Origin: Enterococcus gilvus ATCC BAA-350
Lineage (GTDB): Bacteria > Bacillota > Bacilli > Lactobacillales > Enterococcaceae
Assembly (NCBI RefSeq): GCF_000407545.1
Contig: NZ_ASWH01000001.1
Location: forward strand, 2,247,501 to 2,311,500
DNA length: 64,000 nucleotides
Direction of reading: 5' to 3'
The position numbers and the translations under genes are program-made. Below are positions 63,225 through 64,000 of this stretch, piece after piece. Within the stretch, counting starts at the first letter, position 1, and every line of letters starts with the position of its first letter. Below the pieces are notes generated by a model. The model saw only the letters and a list, made by a program, of their open reading frames with translations, was not told where the DNA came from and ran no database searches.

Positions 63225-63883
63225 TACTGGTCACCGCCTTCAACGGGAGGTGTTACTGCAGCTAACGTTTTCCACTGATCTTCACCATAAATCGGTTGCT
63301 TAATAAATTTTTCAAACAAACCTAACGAAGCGCCATCCCGATTTGAATCAAAACTGGCATACATGACATTATTGTATTTCAATCCTGTGGCAACCAAATT
63401 GGCAGTCACATCATCAATTTTTGTCTCGTCTTCGGCAGTAGCATATTCTTCATCAATTACATTGGAGAGTTGAGTGTTTGGATACCACACTGCTTTTTTT
63501 CCACCATTTTCAATGTTCCCAATAAAACCAAACGCAAAGTAAGGATATTCACGCGCCTTGTTTGTTGCGAATGTCACACCGCTTTCTGCTATTAATCCTT
63601 TCAGTTCGTCCATAACCTCGATCGGAATACCAACATGATCCAGTCCTAGTTCATGTTTAGTTTCTCGACTTACCCGACGAAACATCTTACTAGAAGCCCA
63701 TTTCTCCAAAGCCGATCCATTACCTTTTACAGCTAGTTTTGTGGCGATCGGCAAACGTACGATTTCTGCATAAGTCGGTGCAGTTCCAACCATATCCGGA
63801 GTTTTCATCATTGCGATTAAAATGTCGTCTAATCCTTCAAAATAATAAACATCTTGTTTTCCCAAGGAAATCATCCTTCCCAT
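63224..63883 (-). CDS. Major tail protein of prophage 2
   Basis: About 213-219 residues of the phi13/TP901-1-type tube family (GKQDVYYFEGLDDILIAM, YPYFAFGFIGNIENGGKKAVWYPNTQ). Start choice is open: ATG at 63883, ATG at 63874, or TTG at 63865, the last with the best-spaced GGGAAGG. No CCC-stop frameshift site is present, unlike prophage 1. Confidence 0.85.
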   Translation of the reverse strand: MGRMISLGKQDVYYFEGLDDILIAMMKTPDMVGTAPTYAEIVRLPIATKLAVKGNGSALEKWASSKMFRRVSRETKHELGLDHVGIPIEVMDELKGLIAESGVTFATNKAREYPYFAFGFIGNIENGGKKAVWYPNTQLSNVIDEEYATAEDETKIDDVTANLVATGLKYNNVMYASFDSNRDGASLGLFEKFIKQPIYGEDQWKTLAAVTPPVEGGDQ

Positions 63884-64000
63884 AATTCAATTATTTTTTG
63901 CGTCATAATATTTTCAATTTCGTTTTTGTTTTGTTCGTATGTGCCGCTTGCAAAATGTTGCGCACGTTGACTTGTTGTCCCGTTTTCAGCAAAACGCCAA
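63871..64000 (-). CDS. HK97 gp10-like tail component, 3' part only
   Basis: The C-terminal 42 codons of a gene running off the window: WRFAENGTTSQRAQHFASGTY then IENIMTQKIIELWEG and TGA. The FAENGT...Q.A.HF pattern is the end of HK97 gp10-like proteins. The 5' end is outside. Confidence 0.75.
   Translation of the reverse strand, partial: WRFAENGTTSQRAQHFASGTYEQNKNEIENIMTQKIIELWEG

Overview
The window is low-GC Firmicutes DNA, most probably an Enterococcus chromosome. The host genes point that way: a complete walRK-yycHI-walJ (vicRK) operon, groES-groEL under a CIRCE operator, a DegV protein, a DUF1836 regulator and tRNA-Lys(CTT). Everything else is two siphovirus prophages that flank about 11 kb of host chromosome. 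The genus is inferred from gene content and protein sequence character, since no search could be run.

Region 1 (1-1143), left end: a bidirectional terminator, tRNA-Met(CAT), a cold-shock protein gene with a long leader, a degenerate second tRNA-like sequence, and three promoter-plus-terminator cassettes that look like small RNA genes. The outer boundary of prophage 1 is not visible here.

Region 2 (1144-41136), prophage 1, about 40 kb: the integrase is next to groEL. The repressor, an ImmA-like protease and the integrase are on the + strand. Cro-like, Rha, recombination and replication genes (SMC-like ATPase, Sak4-like recombinase, DUF669, DEAD helicase, primase-helicase, RusA), ArpU, packaging, head, tail and lysis genes are all on the - strand. 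The morphogenetic genes follow the SPP1 type (gp6 portal, gp7, scaffold, capsid, head-tail connectors, tail tube, chaperones, tape measure, Dit, Tal, BppU). Three + strand genes (28272-28499, 28610-28915, 31004-31804) and a cluster of four + strand sRNA-like cassettes (26500-27269) are inserted against the lytic direction. These are the best candidates for lysogeny-expressed accessory functions.

Region 3 (41192-52173), host: groEL-groES, a CPBP membrane protease, an NAD(P)-binding reductase-like protein, walJ-yycI-yycH-walK-walR, degV, a DUF1836 gene and tRNA-Lys.

Region 4 (52174-64000, continues outside), prophage 2: inserted behind tRNA-Lys and seen from the lysis end inwards. It holds a secreted-type GH25 endolysin, holins, baseplate genes, a CHAP protein, a Tal with two lytic domains, Dit, tape measure, frameshifted chaperones, major tail protein and the end of an HK97-gp10-like gene. 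Its integrase is beyond the window.

Most notable observations: (a) families of tandem, architecture-conserved sRNA-like units in prophage 1, two on the - strand and four plus one on the + strand; (b) a probable +1 programmed frameshift (CCC TAA) at the end of the prophage 1 tail-tube gene, with a hairpin just downstream; (c) a -1 frameshift joining the chaperone genes of both prophages; (d) a lone + strand, membrane-anchored protein inside the replication module, a candidate superinfection or defence gene; (e) a small gene with a stop at codon 4 but intact translational coupling; (f) intrinsic terminators repeated inside the late operon.
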